A stretch of DNA of 64,000 nucleotides from Fragum whitleyi (lineage: Eukaryota > Mollusca > Bivalvia > Cardiida > Cardiidae), in NCBI GenBank assembly GCA_948146395.1, contig OX411545.1, positions 23,081,526 through 23,145,525 on the forward strand, read 5' to 3'. Position 1 is the stretch's first letter, and each line of letters opens with the position of its first letter. The position numbers and the translations under genes are program-made. Under the pieces are notes generated by a model. The model had not been told where the DNA came from, ran no database searches, and worked only from the letters and a program-made list of their open reading frames with translations. Shown here piece after piece: positions 1-11,236 of the stretch.

Positions 1-420
1 GTGCTCCTACCGTCTGGATATGACAGATACAAAAATACTGTTATGAACTACATAAAAACTAAGGTATGAGACTAAAAACATATTCACACTATATGAGTGT
101 GATAAGGTTTCTTGTTTCATAACTCTATGAAATCAATATAAGCTCTCTTCATATTTGACAATTCAATATATCGGAAAATGTTCAAATTTGTTAATTGTGA
201 AACAGCCCTGCGTTCATGATAACCCAACGGTGCAAACAGTTTTCCAATTATACCCCGCTTTGCACGAAGGTACACGTGCATAGCGGGGTACAAATGGGAA
301 AATATTTCCACCGTTTTGTGATCATGATCGCTGGGCACATTTGTAATAGGACTACATTGGGCGGAAGCCTACAAAATAGCTGCGTACTCCGCCCTTTTCC
401 GTCTTTTTCTTAATATAATT
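1..420. repeat. Dispersed palindromic repeat, copy 1
   Basis: This stretch shares several blocks with 58025-58320: a 'gaaactaaaaac' block, an 'agtgtgat' hairpin arm, 'gtttcataactc.atgaaa', then 'ctctcttcat', and a closing block 'gcggaagc.tacaaaatagctgc'. A weaker third version of the later blocks lies around 590-770. It looks like an old non-coding interspersed element. A different short hairpin element (202-336) is inserted in this copy and absent from the copy near 58 kb. No coding capacity is visible. The outer ends are not defined because the window starts inside it. Confidence 0.5.
202..336. mobile_element. MITE-like hairpin element, family 1, copy 1
   Basis: An inverted-repeat element of about 135 bp. 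The outer arm 'cagccctgcgttcatgat' pairs with a closing arm around 321-336, and the interior carries 'ccgctttgcacg' facing 'cgtgcatagcgggg'. Near-identical arms and core recur at 13836-13950 and 49881-50015, so this is a repeated non-autonomous family. It has no ORF. It probably moves in trans, but no transposase or target duplication could be assigned. Confidence 0.7.
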
Positions 421-1453
421 TCGTTGATGGGCACCTCTAAACGTCGAAACTATAGCTCATTGAAGCTGTGGTAACGCAGTTTTGGTCAATCAGAAACTAT
501 TTCCTCTTTGTTTTATGCCCAAAACTATAATGCGTTTAAAATTTGTCGTAAAATAACATTTTTTTTATTTAAAATATCTTATGGTCTTCCGAATCAGAGG
601 TCGAGATTAACAGAGTATTTATTGATTTTCTTACTCTATGAAGACAATAAACAATCTCTTCATATCTAATTATTTATTATCACAAAGAAAAAACGTTGAA
701 GATTTATCCATAATTAGATTTTGAATAGGACTAATTTTGCTGAAGCTTAAAAAATAGCTTTTTAATGATTTCATACCACGAGATTTACATAATAGGCTTG
801 ATGCTGTTAGAGGTCGAATCAACCAAGAACAACGTTCTTTGTTCTGAAATAACGTTACGTCGGGGCACTTGAGATGGTAAATACAACTAATATGAATTTT
901 TGGTTTAATAAAACGCGATTTATTGCACTCGCATTGGGTCTAAATGGATAAAAAAAAGACCAGAAGTTTATTCCTCGACAGCATTTTCTTGGTAATTTTA
1001 CTGAGATGTTTTCGAAAACTGCTAACTTTGTTTTCTCCAGAATAAAATAATTAACGCTTTAACCCTTTCCTGTTTTACAAAATTTTGGACCTGTCCAAAT
1101 TCAAAGGTTTTGCAGAAGAAAATTAAAAGTGGATTTAAATTGAAAAATAACCATTCAGTAGGGTAGAAAATAGCGTGGAAAAAGAAGAAATTGCTTGTCA
1201 GAAGCAATTTCTTCTTTTTTCACAATGTATTCTCAATCATAAAATCAAAGTGCTGAAAGCGCTGGAGGTGGACGTTTCTGGTGGCATTGTGGTAAAAAAT
1301 AAAAGGAGACGAAAAGAAATTATCCATGTAAACATGTGATAAATGTAAAATGTTTCGACCCAAGATCGGCAAGTTTCAATGTTAATGCAAACTTTTGTTT
1401 TACTTCTTTTTGTTAAACCTCATTAACACCTTAGGTTTATTTTGTTTATGAAA
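421..1453. other. Non-coding interval with a hairpin
   Basis: No supported gene. Around 590-790 are degenerate matches to the repeat at 1-420. At about 1179-1219 there is a nearly perfect hairpin with arms of about 17 bp ('agaagaaattgctt' against 'aagcaatttcttct'). The rest is AT-rich and unremarkable. Confidence 0.5.
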
Positions 1454-1602
1454 TATGTGCGACCCGTCACGCAAAAAAGGAGCACCCGAAAAAAAAATGA
1501 AAAAAATAGATCGATTCCAGTATCGGTCAACCAGAGGTCGCATTTTCAAATATAATTTTATGCAATACCCAGATCGCTCCTTTTTTAATGGTGGGTCACA
1601 TA
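1454..1602. mobile_element. MITE-like element, family 2, copy 1
   Basis: Terminal inverted repeats begin 'tatgtgcgacccgtcacg' and close with 'gtgggtcacata'. Inside each arm is a stretch like 'aaaaaaggagc' facing 'gctccttttttaa'. The same TIR recurs at 51893-52152 and 63752-63997, with a partial copy near 59793. The interior differs in length between copies, as expected for a non-autonomous DNA transposon family. There is no coding sequence. Confidence 0.7.
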
Positions 1603-4061
1603 GTAATCAGGAGCATCCAACCCTCTTTAATCCACATGAGCTGTTTACTTCACATTTAATATAAGATTGACTATAAATTTTAAAGTAACTAAAAGTGTGC
1701 TAATGAGAATTCGTGATAGATTAGTAACTTTAATGTAAATATCCACAAATAGCACTAAACAACTATATTTATAAGGAACAAATGAAATCTCGCAAATACA
1801 GCTGCGGCTTCAAGGTTTATGATATCATTGAAATTCTATGTCTCAAAACATAGGCCTACAATTATCAATCTAAATGTAGTCTATTCGTTAAATTATGAAT
1901 TGCAAGACACTGTTTTGCTTGTGTTGATTCTTCTCATATTTTTTCACGAAGCTTGATTAAAAACATCATAAATCATTGATGGGAAAACGAATATTTCTGG
2001 TATGCCTATCAGCACTTTGGGGAGAAAAAAAATTAAATGAAAGACCTAGAGATTGTAAAAAACATATAGGGTTAATAGGCATAGCGCCCTTGTTCTAAAT
2101 ATTTTAAAATTGAGTTGAACGGTTGATTAGAAATACATGTACGTTATCCGCGGGACCGCTATAGGCAGGTCTAATGCTATGGAAAATACATCAAATCTTT
2201 AGATGTAGACAATGTATGCATGTCCAAAAATGGCTCTTTACTGTTTGAAGTTATCCGGAAAATCAATGGCGTAACTGCGTACATCACGTTCGGTATCTGA
2301 CGTCATTTGGTCTCCGGGCCCGGTAAAGCGCAAAACCTCCCGAGAAAGGCACTGAGTATTTCCCCTTGGGGTGTATCATCTCGGAAGGCATTGCTCTTGA
2401 ATATACACGGCAGAACACTGATCGTTTTCCGAAACCCATGCAATAAAAGAAAGACGAAAACAAACCGAAGTGTAAATAACAAAAAAATGCGAAACGTAGA
2501 CCGCACGTCGTACGAATTAGTATCCCGCAATGGCATTTAAATCGGCGGAAGTATGCCTTAACTCAGTAGAATTTGAGTTGCCTAAATATACGATTATGCG
2601 ATTGTCTGTATTAGGCGACGTAAAAATATCTTAGTTAGCAAAAAAAAAAAAAGACATATTGTCTACCCGAAATAAAAGCGGAGAACCCCTCAAAGTGGAC
2701 CTGAAGACTTGAATTTTAGCTTAAGTTATTTTTAAAATCGCGTACTGAGTTAATAATCAATTTCAAATGTTTGTGATAAAAATGTCCTAACTCCCTGTAT
2801 AGCTATATTTGAGTTACGACATTGTAGCTACAACCCGTACAATCGCAAAATTTCTGAAAAGTGTACAGGATTGGTCACCGGAGAGGATTCGCCTAGAAAA
2901 CATTGCACTTGTGCCTCCATTGAGCGTTTCTCCACCCAAAAAACTTTGAAAGAGCCAATGTCCCCCTTCCGCGTAAACACAGATTAAACGGTAATTCCAG
3001 TAAGGTGGGGTTGGCCATAAGTTATATATAGAATACATGTACATTGTCGATAGCAGACGACGTAGTTTAATTAATTCTAGAAAGATATTATAAATTTGTC
3101 CAATTTGTTATTGGAAGACCCCTCAAATGAGAGCAAATGACTTATATTTCATGCTCCTTTCGTAGTTAGAGTATTAAAACAACGGGGAGTGTCAAAAGTT
3201 GACTTTTATGTGTTCGTGATCAGAGTGTCCTAACTCGCTATTGTAATACAAGCGATTTACGACTTTCTTATCACAATCTCTAAAACAGCCAAACTCCTGG
3301 AAATGTTCGGGATCGTTCAACGAGGTGATCTAGACCCAAGAAGTTCTGCATAAGTGAGAGATGTTCCTAAAATCCGAGTATGTAAATGTGGGATACCATT
3401 TCAGCCACCTAGTTTTTATTCCACTAACACCATGGGAAAACCCAATAGGCGAATCACCGCCTAGTCTTTAAATAGCATTCATGCGCAAATCAAAAATTCG
3501 AGTGGTCTAGCAGATGATTTCGCATTTAATAGATGTCTTTGATTAATATTCTATTTGTATAGAATTCTTGAACAGTGCCAGTTTCAAAATGCACAGTTGT
3601 CGAGCGGAGGTAAGTCTTGTAAAAAAGAAAATTGAACCAAAGCCGATACTCCTTTTTTGAAAAGCTATTAACATCTGACAGGATTGTTCTCACGTAGTAC
3701 TAACACTGGGTGACGTAGAAACGTCCCCCAATAACAGGCATGTAAAAAGCAGGGATTAAACAGCAAAGGGTTAAGAGAGGAAACCGAACTCTCCGTTTTA
3801 CTTGAAAGAGCTGAATGTATTTGTGAAGATGTGCATTACTAAAATGTAGTATCTATACTTCTTCACTATTTTCTCCTACATCATGTTGGCAAATGTTTTT
3901 CATGTTTTTGTTATTTTGCTATGTGTACAAATTGTATATTATATAGCAAATAAAATGTTTTGTATTGTATTATTGTATTGCATTACAATGACAAAGAAAT
4001 TGGTAAGACTAGATAGGAATACACAGTCTGTAACATAAAAACATTGCTGACAAAAGTAATC
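1603..4061. other. Non-coding interval with a diverged direct duplication
   Basis: No gene is supported; the short ORFs on both strands overlap each other and resemble no family. A diverged direct repeat with a period of about 440 bp seems present. Blocks near 2680-2830 ('acccctcaaa', 'gtcctaactc', 'ttacgac') recur in order near 3115-3265. Around 3895-4000 is a TG/AT-rich stretch with an 'aataaaatg' signal and a 'tattgtat' tail, possibly an old retroposon 3' end. Confidence 0.35.
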
Positions 4062-4632
4062 AAGAGTTAGTCTGACTCTGTGGAGAAGAAAAAACTACTA
4101 TAAGACTAATGAATTATTTTGAGGTCAACTTGTATAGTGTCCACTTCTGTACAGACTAGTTCCTTCGAGGTGATATATTTAAAATATTGTGTTATAAACA
4201 TTGGATGTGGAGATTCTCCTGATAGATATCAAAATCTCAACAGACAACAAGTTATGATCAAAAGCTGGTTTTCCAAGAAGTATTGAGTAATATACCAGAT
4301 ACGAATTGAACACATGTCTGTACTGAAGTGGATGGCATTTATATTGAGTGAATGTATAGTAGGTACTATATTACTGTTTGTTATGTACGATTTCACCTCT
4401 TCGGTTACTCTTGTACTTTGAAACATTGATTCTATTCATTCTTTGGAATAGAAAGTAACTATTTGGTATACACTACAAAAACCTTGTATCTTTTTTGCAA
4501 ATCTAATAGCTCTTAGAAAATGCACATGAGGAGGCCAACTTTCGAAATATATTTCAAAATGTTCTACTTTTTTGCATTGGGGAATCATGCTCTGCACACG
4601 TCCATACTTAAATTTCAATTATGTAAGTAAAA

Positions 4633-7173
4633 ATGGAAGACCTCAGAATAGCATCTTTCAATTGCCGTGGTATAAATGGAAGTAAAAAAAGACTTTCAGT
4701 TCTTCAATATCTTAAGAATCTCAATTACAATATTTACTGTATTCAAGATACCCACTTTACAGAAGATATGTTCAAAACAATATATACACAATGGGGATCA
4801 GAAGTTGTGTTAAGCTGTCATACGTCTAATAGCAGAGGTATAGCAATTCTTTTCAATAAAGTAAACTTTGTGATCCATAAGAGAATATCTGATAAAGAGG
4901 GAAATTACCTCATTCTTGACATATCTATTAATGAAAATCGATTTACTCTTGCAGCGATTTATGGTCCAAACACAGATCGTCCCGAGTTTTATGAACACTT
5001 ATTTAACAACATAGACTCGATTGAAAATGAGTCATATGTGATTTGTGGAGATTTTAATCTAGTACTCGACCCAGAAAAAGATTATTATAATTACAAACAT
5101 ATCAATAACAAACGATCTAGAGAAACTGTAATAAATATAATTACAAATAGACAACTTGTTGATCCATACAGAGAAAAAAATATAGACTCCAAAAGATATA
5201 CATGGAGAAAACACAAGCCTTTGCAGCAAGCAAGACTTGACTTCTTTCTAGTATCTAACCATATGTCCATCTTCGTCACCAACTCGACGATAGAGAAAAG
5301 TTTTCAATCAGACCACTCTCTTATTTCGTGCTCTTTAAAATTCAATGACTTTGAATATGGATCTGGATTATGGAAACATAACAACATGCATTTAAAAGAT
5401 ATTGACTATGTAAAGAAGATTAATTCTAAAATAGATGATATAATTAAACAATATGCGGTCCCAGTATACAATAGAGAACATATATGTGATATTCCGGGAG
5501 AAGAAATACAATTCTGTATTAACGATCAACTTTTCCTAGATACTTTACTTATGGAACTGAGAGGGGTTGCCATTTCATACAGTTCTTTCGTTAAAAAGAA
5601 GCAAAAAACGGAAGAGATTTCACTCATTAATAAGATTAAAGAAATAGAAAATAATAACAATGATAATGATATAGAAAATCTGCTTAATCTTAACGCAAAA
5701 TTAGAAGAAATTCAAATATCAAAAACTGAAGGACAAATAATTAGATCTAAATTGAAATACAGTAAAGAAGGAGAAAAACCTTCCAAATACTTTTGTAATC
5801 TTGAGAAATTCAACTCAGTAAACAAAACCATCACTCAAATACAAACAAATAATGGAAAAATTATAACTAACCAAAAAGATATCCTCAGCGAAATCAAAGT
5901 ATTTTATGAAGCGCTATATAAACGAAGAGACCTAGAAAATAATGACCAAACAAACGATTTCTGTAAAGATATCAAAATTCCAAAATTATCAAATGCCAAA
6001 TCGACTTTGATAGAAGGAAAAATTACCCTAAATGAAGCATCTAGTGTACTTAAGGCAATGAAGAATAATAAAAGCCCCGGAACTACTGGTTTTAGTGCAG
6101 AATTCTACAAAATATTTTGGAAAAGACTAGGGCCATTCATAGTGCGCAGTCTAAATGAAGCTTATGACACAAATCAGTTGTCATGTACCCAAACTCAAGG
6201 TATTATCACATGTATCCCTAAAGGTGACAAACCACGTCAATTTTTAAAAAACTGGAGGCCTATAACACTACTAAATACCATATATAAAATCGGATCAGGA
6301 TGCATTGCTAAACGACTAAAAGAAGTTATAACTGATCTCATCCACTCCGATCAAACAGGCTTCATCGAAGGCCGCTACATAGGTGAAAACACTAGACTTA
6401 TATATGACATTCTCCATTACACGGAGGAGAACAAAATCTCGGGAATGATAATGTCAATTGATTTCGAAAAGGCTTTCGATTCTCTATCATGGTCTTTTAT
6501 CGATAAAACCCTAAAACTCTTTAATTTTGGACCATCAATTTGCAAATGGTTTAATATTTTATACAAAAATTCCAAATCTTCCATTGTGCAGTGTGGTATT
6601 CTTTCTGACTTTTTCAAAATAGGCAGGGGTTGTAGGCAAGGTGATCCGCTTTCAAGCTATATCTTCATTCTATGTGCAGAAATTCTTTCACTTAAGATAA
6701 GACAAATGAAAGAAATTAAAGGAATCAAGATAAATGATATGGAGCACAAACTATCACAATTTGCAGACGACACTTGTCTTATACTTGATGGCTCAGAAGA
6801 ATCACTTTTCACTACTCTCGAAGTATTGAACAGTTTTTCTTATGTGTCTGGGTTAAAAATCAATTATGACAAAACTAAAGTAGTGTGGATAGGGAAAGAT
6901 AAATATAGTACACGCAGTATCAAAACAAAATGGAAACTAGATTGGTCACACCACCAATTTCAAATGCTTGGCATTATTTTTAACGTAGATCTTACCAAAA
7001 TGATCGAATTGAACTACAATAGCAAAATCCAATCAATGAGTAATACTATTAGAAACTGGAATAAAAGGATATTAACACCACTAGGAAAAATAGTAGTGAT
7101 TAAAAGTCTTCTGGTATCTCAAATTAACCATCTCTTTCTTGCCCTTCCAAATCCACCAGAAAAAAACCTTTGA
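4633..7173 (+). CDS. LINE ORF2, N-terminal part: endonuclease and reverse transcriptase
   Basis: Residues 1-230 form an AP-like (exonuclease-endonuclease-phosphatase) endonuclease: SFNCRG near residue 8, an IQDTHF box at 37-42, CGDFN, and SDHSLIS. This nicks target DNA. Residues of about 430-740 form the reverse transcriptase, with the fingers/palm signature 'NWRPITLLN', 'MSIDFEKAFDS', 'GCRQGDPLSSYIF', and the catalytic FADD box at 710-713. The helper residue of the endonuclease box is Asp39, where many L1 endonucleases have Glu; this may be normal for the clade. The start is the first ATG of the frame. The frame ends at 7173 because of one extra A in an A-run near 7160-7166; the coding sense continues in the +1 frame. 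Clade assignment L1/Tx1 is by motif resemblance. Confidence 0.88.
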   Translation: MEDLRIASFNCRGINGSKKRLSVLQYLKNLNYNIYCIQDTHFTEDMFKTIYTQWGSEVVLSCHTSNSRGIAILFNKVNFVIHKRISDKEGNYLILDISINENRFTLAAIYGPNTDRPEFYEHLFNNIDSIENESYVICGDFNLVLDPEKDYYNYKHINNKRSRETVINIITNRQLVDPYREKNIDSKRYTWRKHKPLQQARLDFFLVSNHMSIFVTNSTIEKSFQSDHSLISCSLKFNDFEYGSGLWKHNNMHLKDIDYVKKINSKIDDIIKQYAVPVYNREHICDIPGEEIQFCINDQLFLDTLLMELRGVAISYSSFVKKKQKTEEISLINKIKEIENNNNDNDIENLLNLNAKLEEIQISKTEGQIIRSKLKYSKEGEKPSKYFCNLEKFNSVNKTITQIQTNNGKIITNQKDILSEIKVFYEALYKRRDLENNDQTNDFCKDIKIPKLSNAKSTLIEGKITLNEASSVLKAMKNNKSPGTTGFSAEFYKIFWKRLGPFIVRSLNEAYDTNQLSCTQTQGIITCIPKGDKPRQFLKNWRPITLLNTIYKIGSGCIAKRLKEVITDLIHSDQTGFIEGRYIGENTRLIYDILHYTEENKISGMIMSIDFEKAFDSLSWSFIDKTLKLFNFGPSICKWFNILYKNSKSSIVQCGILSDFFKIGRGCRQGDPLSSYIFILCAEILSLKIRQMKEIKGIKINDMEHKLSQFADDTCLILDGSEESLFTTLEVLNSFSYVSGLKINYDKTKVVWIGKDKYSTRSIKTKWKLDWSHHQFQMLGIIFNVDLTKMIELNYNSKIQSMSNTIRNWNKRILTPLGKIVVIKSLLVSQINHLFLALPNPPEKNL

Positions 7174-8398
7174 TAAAATTGAAAAAATGCTATATGATTT
7201 CATTTGGCAAGGCCCACACAAAATTAAAAAATCAGTTCTTACTCAAGATTACGCACAAGGGGGCTTAAAAATGATAAACATTAAAGCTTTCAACTGTGCT
7301 TTGAAAGCAACATGGATAAGGAGACTTATTAAACAAGAAGGAAGTTGGTCAAACATTATCAATAGCATATTGAATATTCAAAAGTTAACTAATTGTGGAA
7401 ATGTTTACGCAGAAATGGTGGCTACCAAAACAACAAACCCTTTTTGGAAAGATACACTCCATTCCTATGTCAAAGTAATATCAAAACACGAAACGGCGCG
7501 GGAAAACATTTCAGAATATCCATTATTTTACAATCACCACATTTTAATTGACTCAAAAAGTTTTTTCTATAATGAATGGTTCGAAAAGGGAATAAGCTGT
7601 ATAGGGGATCTGTTAAATTGTAATGGGGGATTCTACAACCTAAGAGAAATGAAAGATAGATATGACCTAAATATAAATTTTTTAAACTATGAATCGGTAA
7701 AAGCCGCTATTAAATCATTTCTAAGAAGGATTGGTTTAGGCCATATACCCCCTTTGGCATATCAAAGACCCCACATTCCGATTTTTCTTAGAACTATACT
7801 AACCAATTCCAAAGGTACAGGAGAGATTTATAAAATCTTGAATTCGAATAAAAATATGCCTGTATGTATTAAACGCTGGGAAGATAAATTAAATATCACC
7901 TTCAGCCAAAAAGACTGGAAAATCATTTTTGCATTGCCTTTTAAAATAAGTACAGACACTAAAATTCAGTGGTTTCAAGTAAGAATTTTGCACAGAATCC
8001 TGGGCACAAACCATTATCTTGAAAAAATTCGATACATTGATAATCCCAACTGTACTTTCTGCAATGAGAACAGAGAAACCATAGATCATATATTCTGGCA
8101 TTGTGAAATCACCAATCCGATATTTACAAACTTGATAAGATTTCAAAACCAATTGTTTAATTCGATTGACTTAAAAACTGTTGTATTTGGATATACGGAC
8201 AACAGCATAGCAAAAAACTTAATTCTAATATTCACCAAACTATATATCTTCCAATGTCGAAAAAACAAATGTCGTCCATCTGTATGTGGGTCCATGTCAT
8301 ACATCTTGAAAAAATACAATATGTGCAAAGAACAAGCAATTTTAAACAATGAAATAGAAACGTTTAATAAAACATGGATGAACTTTGTACAAACCTAA
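7139..8398 (+). CDS. LINE ORF2, C-terminal part, out of frame with the N-terminal part
   Basis: This frame continues the LINE ORF2 after the single-base shift near 7164; the true continuation starts at about the Lys-Thr-Phe-Asp following the A-run. It holds the post-RT region with 'DFIWQGP' and 'QGGLKMI', both typical of L1-type ORF2 downstream of the polymerase thumb, and a C-terminal zinc knuckle CTFC-x7-H-x4-C (nucleotides about 8049-8104), the zf-RVT type seen in L1-like and plant LINE ORF2. No independent start is expected; the internal ATG is not a real initiation site. The shift lies in a homopolymer, so a base-calling error is possible. If real, this copy is inactive. Confidence 0.85.
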   Translation: MPFQIHQKKTFDKIEKMLYDFIWQGPHKIKKSVLTQDYAQGGLKMINIKAFNCALKATWIRRLIKQEGSWSNIINSILNIQKLTNCGNVYAEMVATKTTNPFWKDTLHSYVKVISKHETARENISEYPLFYNHHILIDSKSFFYNEWFEKGISCIGDLLNCNGGFYNLREMKDRYDLNINFLNYESVKAAIKSFLRRIGLGHIPPLAYQRPHIPIFLRTILTNSKGTGEIYKILNSNKNMPVCIKRWEDKLNITFSQKDWKIIFALPFKISTDTKIQWFQVRILHRILGTNHYLEKIRYIDNPNCTFCNENRETIDHIFWHCEITNPIFTNLIRFQNQLFNSIDLKTVVFGYTDNSIAKNLILIFTKLYIFQCRKNKCRPSVCGSMSYILKKYNMCKEQAILNNEIETFNKTWMNFVQT

Positions 8399-9609
8399 TG
8401 TATTTAAAAAAAAAGTCTATAATCCAAATATAGCCGATAACCCCTGCATCGAATAAAAATAAAAGCACCCTAACTGTTCTTCCAAATCTTTAACATGATT
8501 TTCGTAAAAAAAAATAATAATAAATTACTAATATAGAAATTATGGATAGTGTGCAGTGCCATGTCTCCAATATTGTGTGTTATGTGTTTTTTTTTCTGTT
8601 AAATGTCTAATGAATGAGTGTGTGAAGATGGTGGATGTATGCGTGGGTGGTTTTTTTTTTTTTTTTTTTTTTTTTTTGTTGATTAATATTTTTGTATTCT
8701 CCAACTTTGTTAACCCAATAGACTAAAAGTAACATGTAATATAACGTAAATTAAGAAATGTAGATGTGACATGCAAATATAGTTGTGTATAATAACAAGA
8801 TTTAAATAATGTAAGGTGACATGGAAAACACCTATATGAAGAATAGAAAAATTGAATTTTAATCAAAAGTGTTATTGGCCATGAGCTGGTTAATTTCAAA
8901 ACCAGTGTTCCAAAACATAATGAGAAAAATTAATCTAACTCAAGAACCTATTATACACAATTATGTGGCATAACTTTTGTACACATACTTTATTTATGTT
9001 AAATGGTGAAAACAACGATAACAACAACAACAACAACAAACAATAGTCTGCATGGACCTTTTCAGTTCTCGGGCATCGTATCTACAGTTCATGATACGCT
9101 GTAGATGGGAGGCTCTTTAACTGAACTAACCAGTGTTAAGGGTGTTATCTATTTCTCTTGGATTTGGAGGACGAGAACTACAGAATAGACAAAAACAAAT
9201 TCAAAAATATCCAGGATCTTCTAGCATCCTTCTGAACTACTTAGAAATAGTAAATTTTGTCTACCAAAAAACCAAATTGACACTAGCTGTATGTCTTTAT
9301 TTTCAGTGGAATTAATGCATTGTTTAATCCAACCAAATAAAATATGTTCACAAAATTCAAAAGTGTAAATTTGCAAAATTGCAAAGCAAAAATTTAGAAA
9401 GATTTATCTCAAAAACACAAATTCCAATCTTGGAGGGATTGAGGACACCCACATCACAATATCACAATATCACAATATAGAAACTGAATATTTATATAGT
9501 CTAAAACTTCGAACAAAAAACATTGAAAGCATAATACTGTTTAACTTTATGATGCTCTATTATGTTGGTTTTGTTGGAGAATAAAAAAAAAAAAAAGAGT
9601 TAGTCTGAC

Positions 9610-10743
9610 GTTCATGACGTGACTTTTTTGCTCTGAGACGAGGCACCCATTTCAATTAAACTTGACATGGAATTGAGCGTATGTTATCATGTCATCATGT
9701 TGAAACCCGATTAATACGTAGTCAGCAGAACTGATACAATTTTCGAAGTCGTCGGGCATCTACCCCCAAAAAGTATAGCCCCCTCGAATAAACAAAGACG
9801 CGAATCAAGGGACATGCAAAGTAAACCGATGATTTTTATGTAACAGCATAACCTACTTCCGATGAAGAAGCTAAGATATTTCAATAAAAAAGTAAAAAAA
9901 ATATATTTTTCATAAAGAATTCCCCGAAGACTTCACATTAATAATAATAATGATAATAATAATAATAATAATGGATTTGCTACTAATGATCTAATACAAT
10001 CAATAACAATGAACCTTGAAAGCTCTAACAAAACTTCGGGGTTCTATTAGAATCATCACATTCCATTAGAAAGGGATGGACTTTTATTTGAGGCTACGCT
10101 ACATACCTATGGCTTAGAGTGAAACAGTTGCAACTGCCTATAAACCTATAGGCAGTTACAACTATTACGCTCTAAGCCACCGATATTAGTAAAGAAGCGA
10201 GAAATAGCTAAAATTGAACATAATCCATGCAAAATAATAAAATTTAATTGAGGAAAAGGTGAATAAAATCTAAGTTGAATTTTTAGTGACCTTGATTTAT
10301 TGGGCATGGACCTTTAAGAGAGGCTTCAAGAGACTGTAATACAGTTAATAACATAGTAAAATTGACACGTTGAATGATTTTGGAATGAAATTGAACGATA
10401 GCGATGAGTGAGTTTTGAGTTAAATTAAAGGGAGGTCTATCAATATCGCACTTTTTTGTTCAGGATGAACAAAATTAGCGATATTTATTACCTCCCTTCG
10501 ATACAATATGCAAAAAAGTTCTGTAAATTGCTTCCTATTTCTTCAAGATCCAATCAGACTCTAAAAATTTCAAAATTGTCAGTGAAATCGCGATTTTTCC
10601 ATTAATATTTGTTTTGAATGTAGCTGTTGGTTGTTTACTTTTTAGTCAGTTAGAGCGTATTTGATCGTTTTGAGTGACTGTTTGGAATGAATGAATGGAG
10701 CGCTGATTGAGTGATTAAGAATGGTTTTGATTGTGATGAATGT
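9610..10743. other. Non-coding interval with two strong hairpin elements
   Basis: No gene is supported. An AAT/AAT-like microsatellite lies at about 9940-9971. Two long hairpins look like miniature inverted-repeat elements. One, at about 10110-10179, has arms containing 'ggcttagagt' and 'caactgccta'. The other, at about 10428-10499, has arms containing 'gggaggt' and 'aatatcgc' facing 'gcgatatt' and 'acctccc'. Confidence 0.55.
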
Positions 10744-11048
10744 CAATTTCACGATGTAACAAACTGCGGGCCAACTTATTTCTTCCCCGGGCGGGGCCCG
10801 ATTTGGTTGTTTTTCAGCCGGGCCACAATTAGAAACCAGCCCCTGTGTTCCGGTTGACAAGATGCTACAAACCGCTTTCTAATTATACCCCGCTTCGCGC
10901 GTGCAAATGCTTGCAAAAACTGGTATGATTTGAAAACGGTTTGTATCATCTTGTCAGCCGGAACACAGGGGCTGGTTTCTAATTGTGGCCCGGCTGAAAA
11001 ACATCAAAATCGGGACCCTTTCGGGCGAGAAATAAGTTGTCCCTCTAT
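10744..11048. mobile_element. Large hairpin element next to the acyltransferase promoter
   Basis: Two arms of about 120 bp face each other around a loop of about 60 bp. The left arm contains 'gggccacaattagaaaccag' and the right arm its complement 'ctggtttctaattgtggccc'; outer parts pair 'aacttatttct' with 'agaaataagtt'. The loop contains 'attataccccgctt', also found in the family 1 MITEs, so this may be a related or composite element. It is GC-richer than its surroundings and ends about 140 bp upstream of the TATA box at 11188, so it could influence that gene's expression. Confidence 0.7.
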
Positions 11049-11187
11049 CACATCAAAAAATGATCGATTTAAACCTCCGATGAGCGGTATGCGGTTTTAT
11101 TACAGTGTTGAGCTCTATTAGAATTTAAAAGGTATATCAGGTTTTATACAAGAATTTTAATTCGCCAAGGGTTACAACGTTGGTCGA

Positions 11188-11195
11188 TATATAAA
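11188..11195 (+). promoter_or_regulatory. TATA box of the NRF-6-like gene
   Basis: A TATATAAA motif lies 42-49 bases upstream of the ATG at 11237. The implied transcription start near 11215-11225 would give a 5' UTR of only about 10-20 bases. The location, strand and spacing fit the intact coding region directly downstream. No experimental support. Confidence 0.6.
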
Positions 11196-11236
11196 CCTCA
11201 ATCCACTGAGTAATTCTTTACTGCTTAATCTCAGCT

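Larger units (their letters stand above)
4062..9609 (+). mobile_element. L1/Tx1-like non-LTR retrotransposon with 15-bp target duplication
   Basis: The 15-bp direct repeat 'aagagttagtctgac' at 4062-4076 and 9595-9609 flanks the element, and an A-rich tail directly precedes the right copy. Body about 5.5 kb: a 556-bp leader (4077-4632) without a recognisable ORF1, an ORF2 split by a frameshift (4633-8398), and a 3' UTR of about 1.2 kb with a 27-base T run (8651-8677) and CAA-rich and ATC-rich simple repeats. The intact target duplication suggests a recent insertion by target-primed reverse transcription. Either the element lacks ORF1 or the 5' end is truncated into it. Confidence 0.85.

Noticed and set aside
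4229..4618. Two minus-strand ORFs in the LINE leader as an antisense gene
   Set aside because: Short, with different frames and no recognisable domain; most likely 5' UTR or degenerate sequence.
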